DNA of 50,922 bases from the NCBI GenBank assembly GCA_012837385.1, contig DURH01000049.1:1-50922 (forward strand), written 5' to 3'. Origin of the DNA: Bacillota bacterium (GTDB lineage Bacteria > Bacillota > Limnochordia > Darwinibacteriales > Darwinibacteriaceae). Shown here piece after piece: positions 37,282 to 46,466 of the stretch; the first letter of the stretch is position 1; each line of letters starts with the position of its first letter. A model generated the notes under the pieces. The model did no database searches. It saw nothing but the letters and a program-made list of their open reading frames with translations, and was not told the DNA's origin. Position numbers and translations under genes: made by a program.

Positions 37282-39135
37282 ATGGACATGCGTCTGATGC
37301 CGCTCTTGCCTTTAGTGACGAAACCGGCTCGATATACCAACAACGAAGTGAATGCGCAGCACAAGGAGTGGTCTGAGGATAAGATCACAATGGCCTTGGC
37401 TTTCCCTGATATATATGATGTGGGTATGGCACACCTGGGATTCAAAATCCTGTATTCCATCATCAACGGCCGCCGCGATGCTGTGGCGGAACGCGTATAT
37501 GCGCCTTGGGTGGACATGCAGCAGCTCATGCTGGAACACAACATTCCCCTGAGTGCTTTGGAATCAGGCCATGACTTGAGAGACTTCGACTTGGTGGGGT
37601 TCACCCTTCAGCATGAGCTCAGCTACACCAACATTCTCAAGATGCTGGATTTAGCAGGGATTCCCCGGCGGACTTCGCAGCGTGGCGAGGATGACCCTTT
37701 GGTTGTAGCCGGAGGGCCCTGTGCCTTTAACGTGGAGCCCATAGCCGATTTCTTTGACTTCGTGGTACTGGGTGAGGGCGAGGAAGTAATCCATGAGATT
37801 CTGGACCTGGTGAAGGAGAAGAAAGGGCAGGAAGCAGGCCGAACTGAGATTCTCAAGGAACTGGCCAGGGTCCCAGGGGTCTATGTACCCAGCTTTTACC
37901 GGCCTGTCTACGCCAATGGGAGGTTTGAGAGCCTGGAACCCCTTTACCGGGGCTTGCCCACCAGGATCGAGAAAAGGGTGGTGGCGGATCTCAACACCCT
38001 GCCCTTCCCCGAGGAGTTCGTAGTGCCCTTTGCCGAAGTAGTGCATGATCGGGTAATGGTGGAGATTCTGCGTGGCTGCACCAGGGGCTGCCGTTTTTGC
38101 CAAGCTGGCATGATCTATCGCCCTGTACGGGAGCGGGATCCAGAGGTGATCAAGGAGCTCGTGGCCAAATTGGTGGAGAGCACGGGCTATGATGAGATTT
38201 CTCTTTCTTCCCTGTCCAGCGGCGACTATACCCAGATCGGCCCTTTGGTGCGGGAGCTTATTGACATATACCAGGGCTGCGGCATGTCCGTGTCCCTGCC
38301 GTCCCTAAGGTTGGACTCATTTGCGGTGGAACTAGCCCAGGAAATCCAAAAAGCGCGTAAGACGGGTCTCACTTTTGCCCCTGAAGCGGGTACTCAGCGC
38401 CTGCGGGATGTGATCAATAAAAACGTTACTGATCAGGATCTGAAAGAGGTTGTGCAAGGGGCCTTTCAAGCAGGGTGGTCCCGCATCAAGCTCTACTTTA
38501 TGATTGGCCTCCCCACTGAAACCGAGGAAGATTTGGACGGGATAGTGGATTTGGCGCATAGGGTACTGAAGTGGGGTAGGGAGTTCCGCACATCGCCGCG
38601 GCGACCTGAGGTAACTGTGAGCGTCGCTTCCTTTGTGCCCAAAGCCCATACTCCCTTTCAGTGGATGGGCCAGGATACACTGGAGTCCCTTGCAGCTAAA
38701 CAGGCCTATCTTAAGGAAAGGCTGCGGCGTCCAGGGATCACCTTCAACTTCCACCATGGCGAGCAGAGTCTACTGGAAGCGGTGTTTGCCCGGGGAGACC
38801 GTCGACTCAGCCAGGTGCTGGAGCGGGCGGTGGATATGGGCTGTCAGTTTGACAGCTGGATCGATCAGTTCCGCTATGACCTCTGGCTCCAGGCTTTCCG
38901 GGATGTGGGGCTTGACCCCGCTGACTATGCGCAGCGTTCCTTAGAGCCATCCCAGCCCCTGCCTTGGTCTCATCTGAGCCCAGGACTGGACACTGAGTTT
39001 CTGCTGCGTGAGTGGCAGCTGGCCCAGCAGGGCATCCCAACTGCTGACTGCCGCTGGGATCGCTGCACCAGATGCGCTGTATGTTTCGATTTGGCGGTGG
39101 CCAATCGGTTAACGGAGGGAAGCAGCGGTGAGTAA
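37282..39135 (+). CDS. Radical SAM protein of the TIGR03960 family
   Basis: The 617-residue protein has an N-terminal B12-binding-like region (LAFPDIYDVGMAHLGFKIL, VVAGGPCAFNVEPIADFFD, VLGEGEE) and a radical SAM core with the cluster motif CTRGCRFC, then LTFAPEAGTQRLRDVINKN. A Cys-bearing tail ends in CRWDRCTRCAVC. Its substrate is unknown. It is nearly always next to a DUF2344 protein and RNase G, as here, which suggests RNA modification or processing. ATG 37282 follows AAAGGGAG; it overlaps the next gene by eight bases. Confidence 0.9.
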   Translation: MDMRLMPLLPLVTKPARYTNNEVNAQHKEWSEDKITMALAFPDIYDVGMAHLGFKILYSIINGRRDAVAERVYAPWVDMQQLMLEHNIPLSALESGHDLRDFDLVGFTLQHELSYTNILKMLDLAGIPRRTSQRGEDDPLVVAGGPCAFNVEPIADFFDFVVLGEGEEVIHEILDLVKEKKGQEAGRTEILKELARVPGVYVPSFYRPVYANGRFESLEPLYRGLPTRIEKRVVADLNTLPFPEEFVVPFAEVVHDRVMVEILRGCTRGCRFCQAGMIYRPVRERDPEVIKELVAKLVESTGYDEISLSSLSSGDYTQIGPLVRELIDIYQGCGMSVSLPSLRLDSFAVELAQEIQKARKTGLTFAPEAGTQRLRDVINKNVTDQDLKEVVQGAFQAGWSRIKLYFMIGLPTETEEDLDGIVDLAHRVLKWGREFRTSPRRPEVTVSVASFVPKAHTPFQWMGQDTLESLAAKQAYLKERLRRPGITFNFHHGEQSLLEAVFARGDRRLSQVLERAVDMGCQFDSWIDQFRYDLWLQAFRDVGLDPADYAQRSLEPSQPLPWSHLSPGLDTEFLLREWQLAQQGIPTADCRWDRCTRCAVCFDLAVANRLTEGSSGE

Positions 39136-39826
39136 TGCTATTCGTTTTCAGTTTTCTAAAGGCCCTGAGGTGATGTTCCTATCCCATCTAGACGTGCTGC
39201 GGGCCATGGAAAGGGCGCTGCGCCGGGCAAAGCTGCCGATCGCCTTTACCGAGGGTTTCTCCCCGCGGCCCATTATGAGCTTCAGCTTTGCACTGCCTGT
39301 GGGGGTTCTGTCTGAAGCAGAGTACGCGGATTTCCGGTTTGCTGAGGAAATGGATCCTGCTGATTTCATGGAGCGGTTTAACTACCACCTACCTTCAGGC
39401 TTCCAGGTGATAGCGGCTGAGCAGCTAGCAGAGGGGTCTCCATCTTTGATGAACGAGATTAACGCCGCCTTGTGGAAGGTTGCCCTTCCCCACACAAGTC
39501 GCAAGGAAATAGAAGAGCGCCTGCGTGGGCTGGAGGCCAGGGATAGCTTTGTGGTGGAACGGCAGACTAAAAAGGGAAACAGGTCAGTGGATTTACTTCC
39601 GCTGCTCTTTGGTGTGTCTAAGATCGAAGAGTCGGGTAATGGAGTGGATGTGCACTGCCTAGCAGGAGTGGGCAACGAAGGTAATTTGCGCGTAGAGGAA
39701 TTGGGCCTGCTTCTAGGCTTCAGCCCTGCTGAAGCCGTTATCACCAGAATCGGCCAGTTCAAAAAAGCTGGGAGCCAGTATTGGACTCCCTTAGGGAATA
39801 GAGGATTCACATGGACCGAAAGATAG
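39128..39826 (+). CDS. DUF2344/TIGR03936 protein
   Basis: The 232-residue protein has the family start IRFQFSKGPEVMFLSHLD, RALRRAKLPIAFTEGFSPRP and SFALPVGVLSEAEYADF. It is the partner of the upstream radical SAM protein; in some bacteria the two are fused. Biochemical role unknown. GTG 39128. It overlaps the upstream gene by 8 bases and rng by 16. Confidence 0.9.
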   Translation: MSNAIRFQFSKGPEVMFLSHLDVLRAMERALRRAKLPIAFTEGFSPRPIMSFSFALPVGVLSEAEYADFRFAEEMDPADFMERFNYHLPSGFQVIAAEQLAEGSPSLMNEINAALWKVALPHTSRKEIEERLRGLEARDSFVVERQTKKGNRSVDLLPLLFGVSKIEESGNGVDVHCLAGVGNEGNLRVEELGLLLGFSPAEAVITRIGQFKKAGSQYWTPLGNRGFTWTER

Positions 39827-41457
39827 TAATGTCTGCACTGCTTGACCAAGTTCAAGTGGGGCTTGCAGAAGACGGCCGGCTCGTGGAATACTATCTTGAG
39901 CATGATGCCCAGGAACGACTGGTAAACAACATTTACCGAGGGCGGGTGGAAAACATACTACCTGGGATGGGAGCCGCGTTTGTGGACATAGGCTTGGGGA
40001 AAAACGCCTTTTTGTATATGGCAGATCTGCAGAATGAGCCCCTGGAGAGGAAACTGCATATCGGCGATTCCGTAGTGGTTCAGGTCGTTAAGGAGGCTGA
40101 GGGGGCGAAGGGTCCCAGGGTGACAACGGACATCACCCTGCCTGGCCGCTTCCTGGTCCTGCTCCCCTTTCAAAACAGCGTTGGAGTCTCTAGGCAGATC
40201 AGCGATGAAGAAGAACGCGCTCGGCTAAAAGCACTGGCGGAGGAGATCCGGCCCAGAGGTATAGGGCTGATTGTGCGGACCTTGGCACAAGACGCAGGTG
40301 AGGATGAACTCCGGGAAGACCTGGAGGATCTGCTGCTGGAATGGAACCGCCTGCAAAAGAAACTGAGAACCAAGGGAGTTGGACCCCTCCTGTACCAGGA
40401 TCATGATCTGGTGTACCGCATTTTGCGGGATCTGTACAGTCCCCCCACCAGGATAATCGTAGATACTGAGACTCTGCAGCGCAGGGTAATCAGCGAATTG
40501 CAGGAGTTAGGGCTGGAGTCCAGTTCTGTGGAGCTGTATCAAGGTAAACTCGGTATCTTTACCTACCTTGGGCTTGATAAGGATCTGGAAAGGGCCCGCA
40601 ACCCCAGGGTTTGGCTGGACTGCGGGGGTTACTTGGTAATTAACCAAACCGAAGCACTGCTTACCATAGATGTGAATACCGGGAAGTATGTGGGCACTAC
40701 CGCTTTGAAGGACACTATTCTCCGCACTAACCTGGAGGCAGCAGAAGAGATTGCCCGTCAGCTTCGACTGCGCAACATTGGCGGGATCGTGATTATCGAT
40801 TTCATACATATGCCCGATGAGGGTGACAGAGAACAGGTTTTGGCTCGCCTAGCTGATAGCCTGGGAGCAGATAAAACCCGCACCAATCTCTGCGGGTTCA
40901 CGCGTTTGGGTTTGGTGGAGCTGACACGTAAGAAGGCCCGCCGCCCCTTGGCGCAGATACTGGAGGTTGACTGTCCGCACTGCCGCGGCACTGGCAGGGT
41001 GGACTCTGATGAGACCACCGCCTTTCGCATAGCTGCATCCATTACGGCATCAGCAGCTGAGGATGGTGTGGAGGCGGTGTTGGTGCGCTGCCATCCTGCC
41101 GTTGCTGCCCACCTGATTGGGCCGGGAGCCAAGAACCTCAACCTTTTGGAAAAGCAAACAGGCAAAGCCGTGTTCATCCGAGGCGATGAGGGCTTGCCTA
41201 AGCGAGAGTTTGAGCTTACTTGCGGAGATGCGGCTGTGCTGCAGGAAAAGGCTCTGCCCGTTGCGGTAGGAGACCGGATCACAGTTGAGATCGTGGAGCC
41301 CCATGCTAAGAACCGAGGGAGCGGGTTGGCTCGGGTGGCAGGTTATGTCATTGAATGCCTGGACTGCTGGTCTCGAGTTGGCCAGAAAGTGGATGTGGAA
41401 GTAGTGGAAGTTTACCGCACCAGCGCGCTGGCGCGTTTGTTGGAAAACCAGAATTGA
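39811..41457 (+). CDS. rng: Ribonuclease G/E
   Basis: The 548-residue endoribonuclease has an S1 domain ([29 protein letters not shown]) and the DNase I-like catalytic core with Asp287 ([12 protein letters not shown]) and Asp330 (IVIIDFIHM). The zinc-link CPHC is at 388-391. Length fits RNase G rather than RNase E, which has a long tail. It processes rRNA and mRNA. ATG 39811; the stop is directly followed by the rplU promoter. Confidence 0.96.
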   Translation: MDRKIVMSALLDQVQVGLAEDGRLVEYYLEHDAQERLVNNIYRGRVENILPGMGAAFVDIGLGKNAFLYMADLQNEPLERKLHIGDSVVVQVVKEAEGAKGPRVTTDITLPGRFLVLLPFQNSVGVSRQISDEEERARLKALAEEIRPRGIGLIVRTLAQDAGEDELREDLEDLLLEWNRLQKKLRTKGVGPLLYQDHDLVYRILRDLYSPPTRIIVDTETLQRRVISELQELGLESSSVELYQGKLGIFTYLGLDKDLERARNPRVWLDCGGYLVINQTEALLTIDVNTGKYVGTTALKDTILRTNLEAAEEIARQLRLRNIGGIVIIDFIHMPDEGDREQVLARLADSLGADKTRTNLCGFTRLGLVELTRKKARRPLAQILEVDCPHCRGTGRVDSDETTAFRIAASITASAAEDGVEAVLVRCHPAVAAHLIGPGAKNLNLLEKQTGKAVFIRGDEGLPKREFELTCGDAAVLQEKALPVAVGDRITVEIVEPHAKNRGSGLARVAGYVIECLDCWSRVGQKVDVEVVEVYRTSALARLLENQN

Positions 41458-41482
41458 CATGCACCAACCTTGGTGTTAGAAT
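41454..41482 (+). promoter_or_regulatory. Promoter of rplU-prp-rpmA with palindrome in the spacer
   Basis: TTGACA (41454-41459), a 17-bp spacer and TAGAAT (41477-41482). The spacer contains CACCAACCTTGGTG (41462-41475), a perfect palindrome with a 2-base centre. The -35 box overlaps the rng stop. Confidence 0.85.
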
Positions 41483-41484
41483 GT

Positions 41485-41580
41485 GTCATGTAGATGTCCT
41501 GGTTAGCAGTAATCAGGCATCGAAACCGCTCAGAAAAGGTGACAAACCCAGTTATGGTACCTTGATGGCGAGTCTGAAGA
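41485..41580 (+). promoter_or_regulatory. Possible ribosomal protein L21 leader
   Basis: About 110 untranslated bases lie between the promoter and rplU. Firmicutes often carry an L21-binding leader here. I could not fold it to that family by eye, so position is the main argument. Confidence 0.4.
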
Positions 41581-41594
41581 AGGAGGTGGACTGG

Positions 41595-41906
41595 ATGTAC
41601 GCCGTAATCGAAACCGGTGGCAAACAGTATCGCGTGTCCGCAGGTGAGACCATTTTTGTGGAGAAGCTGGACGTTAACGAGGGCGACGAGGTCGTCTTTG
41701 ATAAGGTCTTGCTGGTGAGCAAGGATGGCAAAACACTGGTAGGCAAACCCTACCTTGAGGGTGCGAAAGTGGTTGCCAAAGCTGTAAAACAGGGTAAGCA
41801 CAAGAAGATCATTGTCTTCAAGTACAAGGCCAAGAAGAACTACAAGAAGAAGAAAGGCCACAGGCAGCCCTACACCAAGCTGGTCATTGAATCCATTTCC
41901 GCTTAG
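41595..41906 (+). CDS. rplU: Ribosomal protein L21
   Basis: The 103-residue protein shows [30 protein letters not shown] and the basic [17 protein letters not shown], full-length L21. ATG 41595 with AGGAGGTGG just upstream. The longer frame from 41355 crosses the promoter and is rejected. First gene of rplU-prp-rpmA. Confidence 0.98.
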   Translation: MYAVIETGGKQYRVSAGETIFVEKLDVNEGDEVVFDKVLLVSKDGKTLVGKPYLEGAKVVAKAVKQGKHKKIIVFKYKAKKNYKKKKGHRQPYTKLVIESISA

Positions 41907-41911
41907 CAGCT

Positions 41912-42298
41912 ATGATCAGGATTGACTTTTGGAAATCTGACCAAGGCTGGCAGGGTTTCAGCGCTCGCGGGCATGCTGGTTACGCTGACCCGGGCGATGA
42001 CATTGTCTGCGCCGCTGTCTCAGTGCTCACCCAGACAGCCATTCTGGGTATCCAGGAAGTGGTGGGTGTGAACTGCCTCGTTGACCTGGAAGAGCAGGAA
42101 GGCTTGATGGAAGTGCTGATCCCCCAGGAGCTTTCTGAAGAACAGCGGAAGCAAGTTCAGCTGATTCTAGAAGTTTTGTATGTGGGCCTGAAAGCCACAG
42201 AGAAGGAATATAAGCGATTTGTTCGTGTGAAGGAGGTGCCATACCGTGAGAATGAATCTTCAATTCTTCGCCACCAAAAAGGGAGGCGGAAGTACTAA
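41912..42298 (+). CDS. prp: Ribosomal-processing cysteine protease Prp
   Basis: The 128-residue protein has the His-Cys pair of Prp (YsxB) in [18 protein letters not shown]. Prp removes the N-terminal extension of L27, which is essential in Firmicutes such as Staphylococcus. The substrate gene follows directly and has the extension. The protein is about 16 residues longer than Bacillus YsxB at the C terminus ([19 protein letters not shown]), because its frame runs 53 bases into rpmA. It starts 5 bases after rplU with no clear ribosome binding site, so coupling is likely. Confidence 0.9.
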   Translation: MIRIDFWKSDQGWQGFSARGHAGYADPGDDIVCAAVSVLTQTAILGIQEVVGVNCLVDLEEQEGLMEVLIPQELSEEQRKQVQLILEVLYVGLKATEKEYKRFVRVKEVPYRENESSILRHQKGRRKY

Positions 42299-42533
42299 GA
42301 ACGGCCGCGATTCGGCGGCGAAGCGCCTTGGCGTAAAGAGCCATGATGGACAGTTTGTTACCGCAGGCAGTATCATCGTTAGGCAGCGGGGAACCCGGGT
42401 GAAACCAGGTCTCAATGTTGGTCTTGGGAAAGATGATACCTTGTATGCAAAGGTAGATGGCTACGTTTCCTTCGAACGCAGAGGAAAAACAGGCAAGGCG
42501 GTTAGCGTAGTGACTGAAGCCGTGCTTGCTTAA
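42246..42533 (+). CDS. rpmA: Ribosomal protein L27 with cleavable N-terminal extension
   Basis: The 95-residue protein starts with [20 protein letters not shown]. The LQFF-A(S) segment is the known Prp cleavage motif of Firmicute L27; mature L27 begins at Ala after FF. Its basic tail enters the peptidyl transferase centre. GTG 42246 is seven bases after AAGGAGGTG, inside prp; ATG 42252 is a second option. It ends at a strong terminator. Confidence 0.97.
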   Translation: MRMNLQFFATKKGGGSTKNGRDSAAKRLGVKSHDGQFVTAGSIIVRQRGTRVKPGLNVGLGKDDTLYAKVDGYVSFERRGKTGKAVSVVTEAVLA

Positions 42534-42536
42534 CAG

Positions 42537-42574
42537 AAATCCCTTTTGTGCTCCGGTGCAAAGGGGATTTTTTT
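42537..42574 (+). terminator. Terminator of rplU-prp-rpmA
   Basis: A long stem (42537-42551 with 42556-42570, with G-T pairs), loop TCCG, and a seven-T run. Confidence 0.92.
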
Positions 42575-42589
42575 CAGGAGGGACAAGGT

Positions 42590-43873
42590 ATGTTTATAGA
42601 TAGAGCCCGCATTTATCTGAAGGCAGGAGATGGCGGCGACGGAGTGGTGCGGTTTCGCCGAGAGAAGTACATTCCTGCTGGGGGGCCGGCAGGCGGAGAT
42701 GGCGGGCGCGGTGGCAGTATTTACTTCGTAGTGGATGAAGGCTTGTCCACTCTGATGGACTTCAGGTACCGCCGCAAATTCGTCGCTCCTTCCGGCCAGC
42801 ATGGGCAGTCCAAGAATATGGCAGGAAAAGACGGAGAAGACCTGGAGATCAGAGTGCCTCCAGGCACAGTGGTAATTGACGATGAAACAGGTGAGGTGCT
42901 CCTAGACCTGACGCTGCCAGGCAGCCGGGTTTTGGTGCTGCCTGGCGGAAGAGGAGGACGGGGCAACACCCATTTCACCACCCCGACTAGACAGGCTCCT
43001 GCTTTCGCAGAAAGGGGAGAGCCCGGGCGGGAACTGTGGGTGAAGCTGGAGCTTAAGCTGTTAGCGGATGTTGGTTTGGTGGGGTATCCCAATGTTGGGA
43101 AGTCAACCCTGCTTTCCGTTGTGTCAGCAGCCCGCCCCAAGATCGCCAACTATCATTTTACCACCCTACGGCCCAATCTGGGTGTGGTGTCCCTGGAGGA
43201 AGGCCATTCCTTCGTGATCGCGGATATCCCTGGGTTGATAGAGGGAGCCCATGAAGGTGTGGGCTTGGGTATGGAGTTTCTGCGCCACATTGAGCGGACG
43301 CGCCTCATCCTGCATCTGGTGGATGCGGCCGGGGTTGATGGCAGAGACCCGCTGGATGATTACTACCGCATCAATGAGGAGTTGAGGCTGTACAGTGCTG
43401 AACTAGCTCAGCGCCCCCAAATCTTGGTGGCAAATAAGGCGGATCTTCCGGAGGCGCAGGCCAATCTAGCCCGCTTGGAAGAGCTTGCAGCCAAGGAGGG
43501 GCATGAGTTCTTTGTCATTTCTGCTGCCACAAACCAGGGTACAACAGCCCTGATGCGCAGGGTGGGACAGATTGTCCAAGAACTGAAAAAGGCTGATCCC
43601 CCAGTGGAGCCTGTGGAGCAGCTGGTTCTGCCTAAGGAAAAGCCTGAACCTGTGGAAGACTTCACTGTTGTGCAGGTTGATGATGAGTATGTGGTGGAAG
43701 GGGCCGGTCTGGAGCGCTTGATGCGCCGCCTAGATCTCAACAACGAAGAGGCCATCCGCTATTTGCAGAATCTGTTTGAAAAAATTGGCTTGTACAAAAC
43801 CCTGGCAGAAATGCGTGTTCCAGAAGGAGCAACGGTTAGGGTTGGAGAATTAGAGTTCGAATACATGGAATGA
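42590..43873 (+). CDS. obgE: GTPase ObgE
   Basis: The 427-residue GTPase has the glycine-rich Obg fold (AGDGGDGVVRFRREK, PPGTVVIDDETGEVL), the G1 motif GYPNVGKST (residues 165-173), DIPGLIEGAHEGVGLG, NKADLP and a C-terminal OCT domain at about 350-427. It binds the 50S subunit and acts in ribosome assembly and, in Bacillus, sporulation entry. ATG 42590 seven bases after CAGGAGGG. Confidence 0.97.
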   Translation: MFIDRARIYLKAGDGGDGVVRFRREKYIPAGGPAGGDGGRGGSIYFVVDEGLSTLMDFRYRRKFVAPSGQHGQSKNMAGKDGEDLEIRVPPGTVVIDDETGEVLLDLTLPGSRVLVLPGGRGGRGNTHFTTPTRQAPAFAERGEPGRELWVKLELKLLADVGLVGYPNVGKSTLLSVVSAARPKIANYHFTTLRPNLGVVSLEEGHSFVIADIPGLIEGAHEGVGLGMEFLRHIERTRLILHLVDAAGVDGRDPLDDYYRINEELRLYSAELAQRPQILVANKADLPEAQANLARLEELAAKEGHEFFVISAATNQGTTALMRRVGQIVQELKKADPPVEPVEQLVLPKEKPEPVEDFTVVQVDDEYVVEGAGLERLMRRLDLNNEEAIRYLQNLFEKIGLYKTLAEMRVPEGATVRVGELEFEYME

Positions 43874-43881
43874 GGGTTGTT

Positions 43882-44169
43882 ATGCTGACGAGTAGGCAGA
43901 GGGCTTATTTACGCGGTCTAGGCAATGAACTGGACCCGGTCTTCCAGATCGGCAAAGGTGGGCTGTCTGAGGAAATCCTCAATCAGTTGGACGCGGTCTT
44001 AGAGGCCCGAGAATTGATCAAAGTGAAAGTGCTGAAGAGCTGCTTGGATGATCCTGGAGAGCTGGCGGATGAAATCGCCAGTGCGCTGGATAGTGACGTG
44101 GTGCAGAAGATTGGCAGGACCTTCCTGCTGTACAGGCCAGCTCGAGAGCCACAGATAGAGCTGCCCTGA
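43882..44169 (+). CDS. yhbY: RNA-binding YhbY/CRM-domain protein
   Basis: The 95-residue protein shows MLTSRQRAYLRGLGNELDP, VFQIGKGGLSEEIL, KVKVLKSCLDD and GRTFLLYRPARE, the CRM/YhbY fold, which binds pre-50S particles. ATG 43882 after GAGGG is preferred to ATG 43870, which overlaps the obgE stop. nadD follows after 12 bases. Confidence 0.93.
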   Translation: MLTSRQRAYLRGLGNELDPVFQIGKGGLSEEILNQLDAVLEARELIKVKVLKSCLDDPGELADEIASALDSDVVQKIGRTFLLYRPAREPQIELP

Positions 44170-44181
44170 AGGAGTATAGAG

Positions 44182-44811
44182 ATGACAAGCAAGAGGGTGA
44201 AGGTGGGGATCATGGGTGGTACCTTTGATCCCATCCATTACGGGCATTTAGTGACGGCGGAAGGAGCCAGGTATACCTTTGGGCTAGATCAGGTTCTGTT
44301 CCTGCCTGCAGGGCGTCCGCCCCACAAACGAAACACCCAGGTTACTGACTCTGAGCATCGCTACATGATGACGGTACTGGCAACCCTAACCAATCCATAC
44401 TTTGAAGTGTCTAGGCTGGAGATTGATCGTAAGGGAACCAGCTATACCATCGATACGCTGCGCATTTTAAGGGAGCAGTACGGGCCCGAGGCGGAGTTGT
44501 TTTTTATTACGGGTGCTGACGCCATCTTCGACATCAGCAGCTGGAAAAACTCCGATGAATGCCTGGAACTGGCCCACTTTGTGGCTGCTACCCGCCCAGG
44601 GTTCTCGTTGGAGGATCTTCCTGAGTCTACTCAGCAATGGGTGGCTAAGCACCAAGAGCGCTTTCATATTCTGAGAGTCCCCGCCATGGCCATTTCATCC
44701 ACTGAAGTAAGGGAGCGGGTGAGGCAGGGTAGTTCCATCCGCTACCTGGTTCCCGAACCAGTAGAACACTATATCCGCAGGCAGCATCTTTACGCTGAAC
44801 CACTACCCTAA
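44182..44811 (+). CDS. nadD: Nicotinate-nucleotide adenylyltransferase
   Basis: The 209-residue enzyme has GIMGGTFDPIHYGHLVTAE with the HxGH site, LPAGRPPHK, FITGADAIFDI and ISSTEVRERVRQGSSIRYL. It forms deamido-NAD. ATG 44182 seven bases after AAGGAG. Confidence 0.96.
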   Translation: MTSKRVKVGIMGGTFDPIHYGHLVTAEGARYTFGLDQVLFLPAGRPPHKRNTQVTDSEHRYMMTVLATLTNPYFEVSRLEIDRKGTSYTIDTLRILREQYGPEAELFFITGADAIFDISSWKNSDECLELAHFVAATRPGFSLEDLPESTQQWVAKHQERFHILRVPAMAISSTEVRERVRQGSSIRYLVPEPVEHYIRRQHLYAEPLP

Positions 44812-44859
44812 ATAAGGTGCGGCAGTGCGAATCACTGTACATATGGGAGGGGGGAAACC

Positions 44860-46116
44860 ATGCTATCAGAAGAAGAAGTCCTCAGGCGCAAGGCGGAGTT
44901 GGAAGAGCGGCGCGCCTGGAAACGCAAATACCGCCGCAGACAGATTATCTTTTACTCCTTGTTCTTTACCATTGGCATTATCGTGATGGTTTTTACTGCT
45001 CGCTTCACTTACTACCGGTACGCAGCGGTGACTCAGGCCGATGGAGTAGAGGAAGGACGGCTCTTGGTGCTGTTTCTTGGAACTGATGATAAGCTCGACG
45101 CCAGTTCTCGGGCAGATACCATCATGCTGTTGTCCCTAGACACCAACTCTGGGGACGTTGGCGTGCTGTCCATTCCCAGGGATACCAGGGTGTGGTCTCC
45201 TTCGCGTCAGCGCTGGGAGCGTATTAACGCCGTGTACGCCCACGGAGGAGCCAACCTGACCATGGAAGCAGTGTCGCAATTGGTTGGCGTACCGGTGCGC
45301 TACTATGTACACACCGATTTCCAGGGTTTTCAAGAGTTGGTGGATATCCTAGGCGGAGTGGAGATTACTGTGGAGAAACGGATGCAGTACGTGGACAAGG
45401 CTCAAGGGCTGGAGATAGACCTTGCCCCTGGCAGACAAGTGCTGAACGGTGAAAAGGCCCTGCAGTACGTGCGCTACCGCGATGGCTTAGGCGACATCTC
45501 CTTAGTTGATCCCTTTGGAGATCAGTATGGAGGGCGAGTGGAACGGCAGCGCAAGTTCGTGGAAGCCCTGGCATCCAAGACCCTGAGCCCATCGTCACTC
45601 GTTAAGCTGCCACAGCTTCTGACCAGCATCTCTAGGATTGTAGATACAAACCTGCCCTGGGAGACTATGTTGACCTTAGCGGTATCAGCAGGGAAGTTCT
45701 CCATTGATAATATGCAAACCGCCGTTCTGCCTGGTAACAGTCAGGTGATCAATGACGGTTGGTACTGGATCGTCAATGACCAAAAGGCAGCTGCCGTAAT
45801 CGATTCAGTCGTAAAGGGCAAACCGGAGCCTCTGCAATTGGTCGTGCTCAACGGAAACGGGCGCGCCGGTATCGCCGGACAGGTCAGCGATCTGCTGAGG
45901 GAGTATGGTTACACGGTCGTATCCACTGGGAATGCAGATCACTATGACCATGCGACCACACTGGTGATGACTGCTCCGAGAAATGTCGAGAGGGTCAAGC
46001 CGCTGGCTGAGTTCTTGGGCGCCTCCATCCAGGAAGTGGAAGGAGTAGGGGCCGAAGTGACGGTTATTATCGGTAAGGACTTTAATCCAAATCGGGAAAG
46101 GAGTGTGGGGATTTGA
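44860..46116 (+). CDS. LytR-CpsA-Psr family protein with LytR C-terminal domain
   Basis: The 418-residue protein has one membrane helix (about residues 28-50) and the LCP domain (RADTIMLLSLDT, SIPRDTRV, RINAVYAHGG, LNGEKALQYVRYRDG). A C-terminal LytR_C domain (LVVLNGNGRAGIAGQVSDLL) completes it. LCP enzymes attach teichoic acid or other glycopolymers to peptidoglycan. ATG 44860 after GGGAGGGGGG. It overlaps rsfS by four bases. Confidence 0.93.
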   Translation: MLSEEEVLRRKAELEERRAWKRKYRRRQIIFYSLFFTIGIIVMVFTARFTYYRYAAVTQADGVEEGRLLVLFLGTDDKLDASSRADTIMLLSLDTNSGDVGVLSIPRDTRVWSPSRQRWERINAVYAHGGANLTMEAVSQLVGVPVRYYVHTDFQGFQELVDILGGVEITVEKRMQYVDKAQGLEIDLAPGRQVLNGEKALQYVRYRDGLGDISLVDPFGDQYGGRVERQRKFVEALASKTLSPSSLVKLPQLLTSISRIVDTNLPWETMLTLAVSAGKFSIDNMQTAVLPGNSQVINDGWYWIVNDQKAAAVIDSVVKGKPEPLQLVVLNGNGRAGIAGQVSDLLREYGYTVVSTGNADHYDHATTLVMTAPRNVERVKPLAEFLGASIQEVEGVGAEVTVIIGKDFNPNRERSVGI

Positions 46117-46466
46117 CGATACCCAGCGCCGTTGATGTGGCCAAGGCAGCTGCTCAGGCTGCTGACAGTAAAAAGGCCGAGAATGTACAGGTGCTGAAGA
46201 TGCCTGAGGTGATGGTGGACGCGGAGTACTTCGTGATCTGCAGCGCTCCAACCCATGTTCAGATCCGGGCTGTGGTGGAGGCGGTGACCGAGGCTCTGCA
46301 GGACGAAGGAGTGGAGCTGCTCCGTCAGGAAGGCCGTGATGGGAACAATTGGATTCTCCTGGATTATGGTGCAGTCATTGTCCATGTTTTCTTAGACGAG
46401 GATCGCCATTACTATGACTTAGAGAGGCTTTGGGCTGATGCCCAGCGCGTGGAATGGAATGGATGA
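46113..46466 (+). CDS. rsfS: Ribosomal silencing factor RsfS
   Basis: The 117-residue protein shows DAEYFVICSAPTHVQIRAVV, EGRDGNNWILLDYGAVIVHVF and YYDLERLWADAQ, the RsfS (YbeB) family. It binds L14 to stop subunit joining in slow growth. TTG 46113 overlaps the previous stop; the nadD-LCP-rsfS linkage is conserved. Confidence 0.95.
   Translation: MTIPSAVDVAKAAAQAADSKKAENVQVLKMPEVMVDAEYFVICSAPTHVQIRAVVEAVTEALQDEGVELLRQEGRDGNNWILLDYGAVIVHVFLDEDRHYYDLERLWADAQRVEWNG

Noticed and set aside
41355-41594. Long N-terminal extension of L21
   Set aside because: It would cover the rng 3' end, the promoter and the leader. Family L21 begins [12 protein letters not shown] at 41595 with a strong ribosome binding site.
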